Shown in pieces: positions 62,814 to 64,000 of a DNA stretch of 64,000 nucleotides. The position numbers and the translations under genes were made by a program. The notes below the pieces were generated by a model. That model saw nothing but the letters and a program-made list of their open reading frames with translations. It searched no databases and had not been told where the DNA came from. Each line of letters opens with the position of its first letter. Position 1 is the first letter of the stretch. Origin of the DNA: Bacillota bacterium (lineage in GTDB: Bacteria; Bacillota; UBA4882; UBA8346); contig JAEWZY010000004.1 in the NCBI GenBank assembly GCA_023394955.1, positions 62,001 through 126,000 on the forward strand. Direction: 5' to 3'.

Positions 62814-63605
62814 GTGGATATCTATTGGGAATTTGTCAAGAAATCATTTTTACAGAAATTTGTGTACCGGGACGACTCATATATCCAAATCTTCGGGACC
62901 TTAATTAAACTATTTATTTTGATGAGCGCCTGGACAGCCCTTTATCACGGCAAAACCGAAATTAACGGGATTACCTTAGCGGACATGATCAGCTTTGTAA
63001 CGATCAATATTGTCGTTTCAGCCCTCACTAATTCACGGGTGGCTGAAAAGATCGCCGTGAAAGTTAACGATGGCAGTATTGCCGTTGACTTTGTAAAACC
63101 GATTAGTTTTCGTTTCTTTATGCTCGCCGACGAACTGGGCGAAAACTTGTACCGGGCGGTTTTCAATACTATTCCTGCCTGTTTATTTGCAACATTGTTA
63201 TGGGGATTCCGTCTGCCGGCAGATCCGGTTCGCTTGGGGGTTTTTTTACTAAGTTTAATCAATGGTATTGTTTTGGTAATGTACCTCAATTATGTTTTCG
63301 GATTATTGGCTTTCTGGTTTAAAACCGCATTTCACATTAATTGGTTTATGGGAGCATTATACGAATTGTTCTCCGGAACCTTTGTTCCACTCTGGTTTTA
63401 TCCGAAAATACTCTTTAATATCAGTGTATTTCTGCCGTTTCGCTATATCTCCTTTGAACCGATTTCGATCTTTCTCGAAAAAATTTCTTTAATGGATTCG
63501 TTAAAAGTAATCGTTTGGCAGCTAATATGGATATTGATACTGGCCGGGTTGGATAACTTCATTTGGGGCAAGGCCCAATCAAAAGTAACCGTCCACGGAG
63601 GTTGA
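62814..63605 (+). CDS. ABC-2 type permease subunit (COG4587, DUF990-like)
   Basis: A 263-residue membrane protein with about six helices. It resembles the ABC-2 permeases that occur as unlike pairs with an ATPase (IYWEFVKKSFLQKFVYRDD, the loop VAVKVNDGSIAVDFVKPISF and FVPLWFYPKILFNISVFLPF). The loop giving a DGSI.VDFVKP-type element is shared with the next gene (AGEFDEILTKPL). Start GTG 62814 has GGAG 8 bases upstream. Export substrate unknown. Confidence 0.82.
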   Translation: MDIYWEFVKKSFLQKFVYRDDSYIQIFGTLIKLFILMSAWTALYHGKTEINGITLADMISFVTINIVVSALTNSRVAEKIAVKVNDGSIAVDFVKPISFRFFMLADELGENLYRAVFNTIPACLFATLLWGFRLPADPVRLGVFLLSLINGIVLVMYLNYVFGLLAFWFKTAFHINWFMGALYELFSGTFVPLWFYPKILFNISVFLPFRYISFEPISIFLEKISLMDSLKVIVWQLIWILILAGLDNFIWGKAQSKVTVHGG

Positions 63606-63612
63606 AAGATCG

Positions 63613-64000
63613 ATGTATTATTTTCAGTTATATTTGGAGTTTATCAAAATACGGGTCCAGGCGCAAATGACCGATCGGGCGGCCTTTTTTTTCTTGTCTC
63701 TGGGGAAGATTGTCGGTTTCGGAGCGGAAGCGATGGTAATCTGGATTATGGTGGACCGCTTTAAAACCATCGGCAGCTGGTCCGCAAATGAGGTAATGTT
63801 CCTGTTTGCCTTGAACCTAGTTACCTATTCGATTGCGGCTTTCTTTTTATACCACCCCTTCACCAAACTGCCCATCAGGATTCAGGCGGGCGAGTTTGAC
63901 GAAATTCTTACCAAACCATTAAACGGAATGTTTTATTTAATCAGCCGGGAAGTGAGCACCGGCTATTTTGGAAACTTATCTATTTCTATACTAATTGGCG
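63613..64000 (+). CDS. ABC-2 type permease subunit (COG3694-like), partial
   Basis: Starts at ATG 63613, 7 bases after the previous stop, and runs off the window after 129 codons. The visible part begins MYYFQLYLEFIKIRVQAQMT and contains KLPIRIQAGEFDEILTKPLN, the same element as its neighbour, so it is the second half of a heterodimeric ABC-2 transporter. The ATPase gene is expected close by, outside the window. Confidence 0.8.
   Translation, partial: MYYFQLYLEFIKIRVQAQMTDRAAFFFLSLGKIVGFGAEAMVIWIMVDRFKTIGSWSANEVMFLFALNLVTYSIAAFFLYHPFTKLPIRIQAGEFDEILTKPLNGMFYLISREVSTGYFGNLSISILIG

Noticed and set aside
1..64000. CRISPR arrays, tRNA or rRNA genes, insertion sequences
   Set aside because: No regular repeat-spacer pattern, no cloverleaf-like sequence recognised, and no transposase-like product among the reading frames.

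Overview
The window looks like a chromosomal segment of an endospore-forming, probably anaerobic Bacillota (Clostridia or Limnochordia grade; the exact lineage is a guess). The evidence is: an alpha/beta-type small acid-soluble spore protein gene; the Firmicutes-type cluster radA-disA-carD-PIN/TRAM-ispD-ispF; a YesM/YesN-type two-component pair; strong AGGAGG ribosome binding sites; and sigma-A promoters of the TTGACA-17-TATAAT kind. I saw no tRNA, rRNA or CRISPR array. I also found no insertion sequence.

Region 1 (1-9.3 kb) is housekeeping and metal/sulfur metabolism: the 3' end of rimO, pgsA, an ArsR-type metal sensor with a P1B ATPase behind a near-perfect palindromic operator, a homoserine O-acyltransferase whose Glu111 predicts acetyl-CoA use, an IscR-like Rrf2 regulator, a stand-alone larE, O-acetylhomoserine sulfhydrylase (metY), a class-V cysteine-desulfurase-like enzyme, and an AbrB-like protein that probably starts at CTG. 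metA and metY together predict direct sulfhydrylation to homocysteine. Region 2 (9.5-25.8 kb) carries the spore protein, MTA phosphorylase, the radA-disA-carD-PIN/TRAM-ispDF cluster, UPF0182, pyrF, trpS and DUF1015.

Region 3 (26-49.2 kb) is a carbohydrate locus. A LacI regulator precedes a 1282-residue secreted protein with two beta-helix domains and a CBM3 module, whose promoter region holds three LacI-like sites. Then come a YesN/YesM pair, thrC, a chemoreceptor, a cytoplasmic NagZ-like GH3, a DUF2264 protein, a HAD hydrolase, a CUT1-type sugar importer without an ATPase gene, glycerate kinase and a CdaR-type regulator. A second LacI gene and a PL7 alginate lyase (motifs RCELR, QIH, YFKAG) lie at 59.4-62.7 kb. 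Together they suggest extracellular cleavage of a uronate-containing polymer, import of oligosaccharides and cytoplasmic trimming.

Region 4 (49.2-59.1 kb) sits inside region 3 and is the most unusual part. It holds a LysR regulator, an FAD-dependent oxidoreductase, a UGSC-like protein that has lost the UGSC residues, a TAXI-type TRAP receptor with its fused permease, and a translationally coupled SLC13/DASS permease. On both sides lie copies, in the same orientation, of a gene for a 56-residue membrane protein that is too short to appear in most ORF lists: intact at 58.9-59.1 kb, frameshifted and truncated at 49.2-49.3 kb. This is consistent with a roughly 9.7-kb module acquired or duplicated between direct repeats. 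A perfect LysR-type palindrome lies in its divergent promoter region. The window ends in two ABC-2-type permease genes, the second cut off by the edge.
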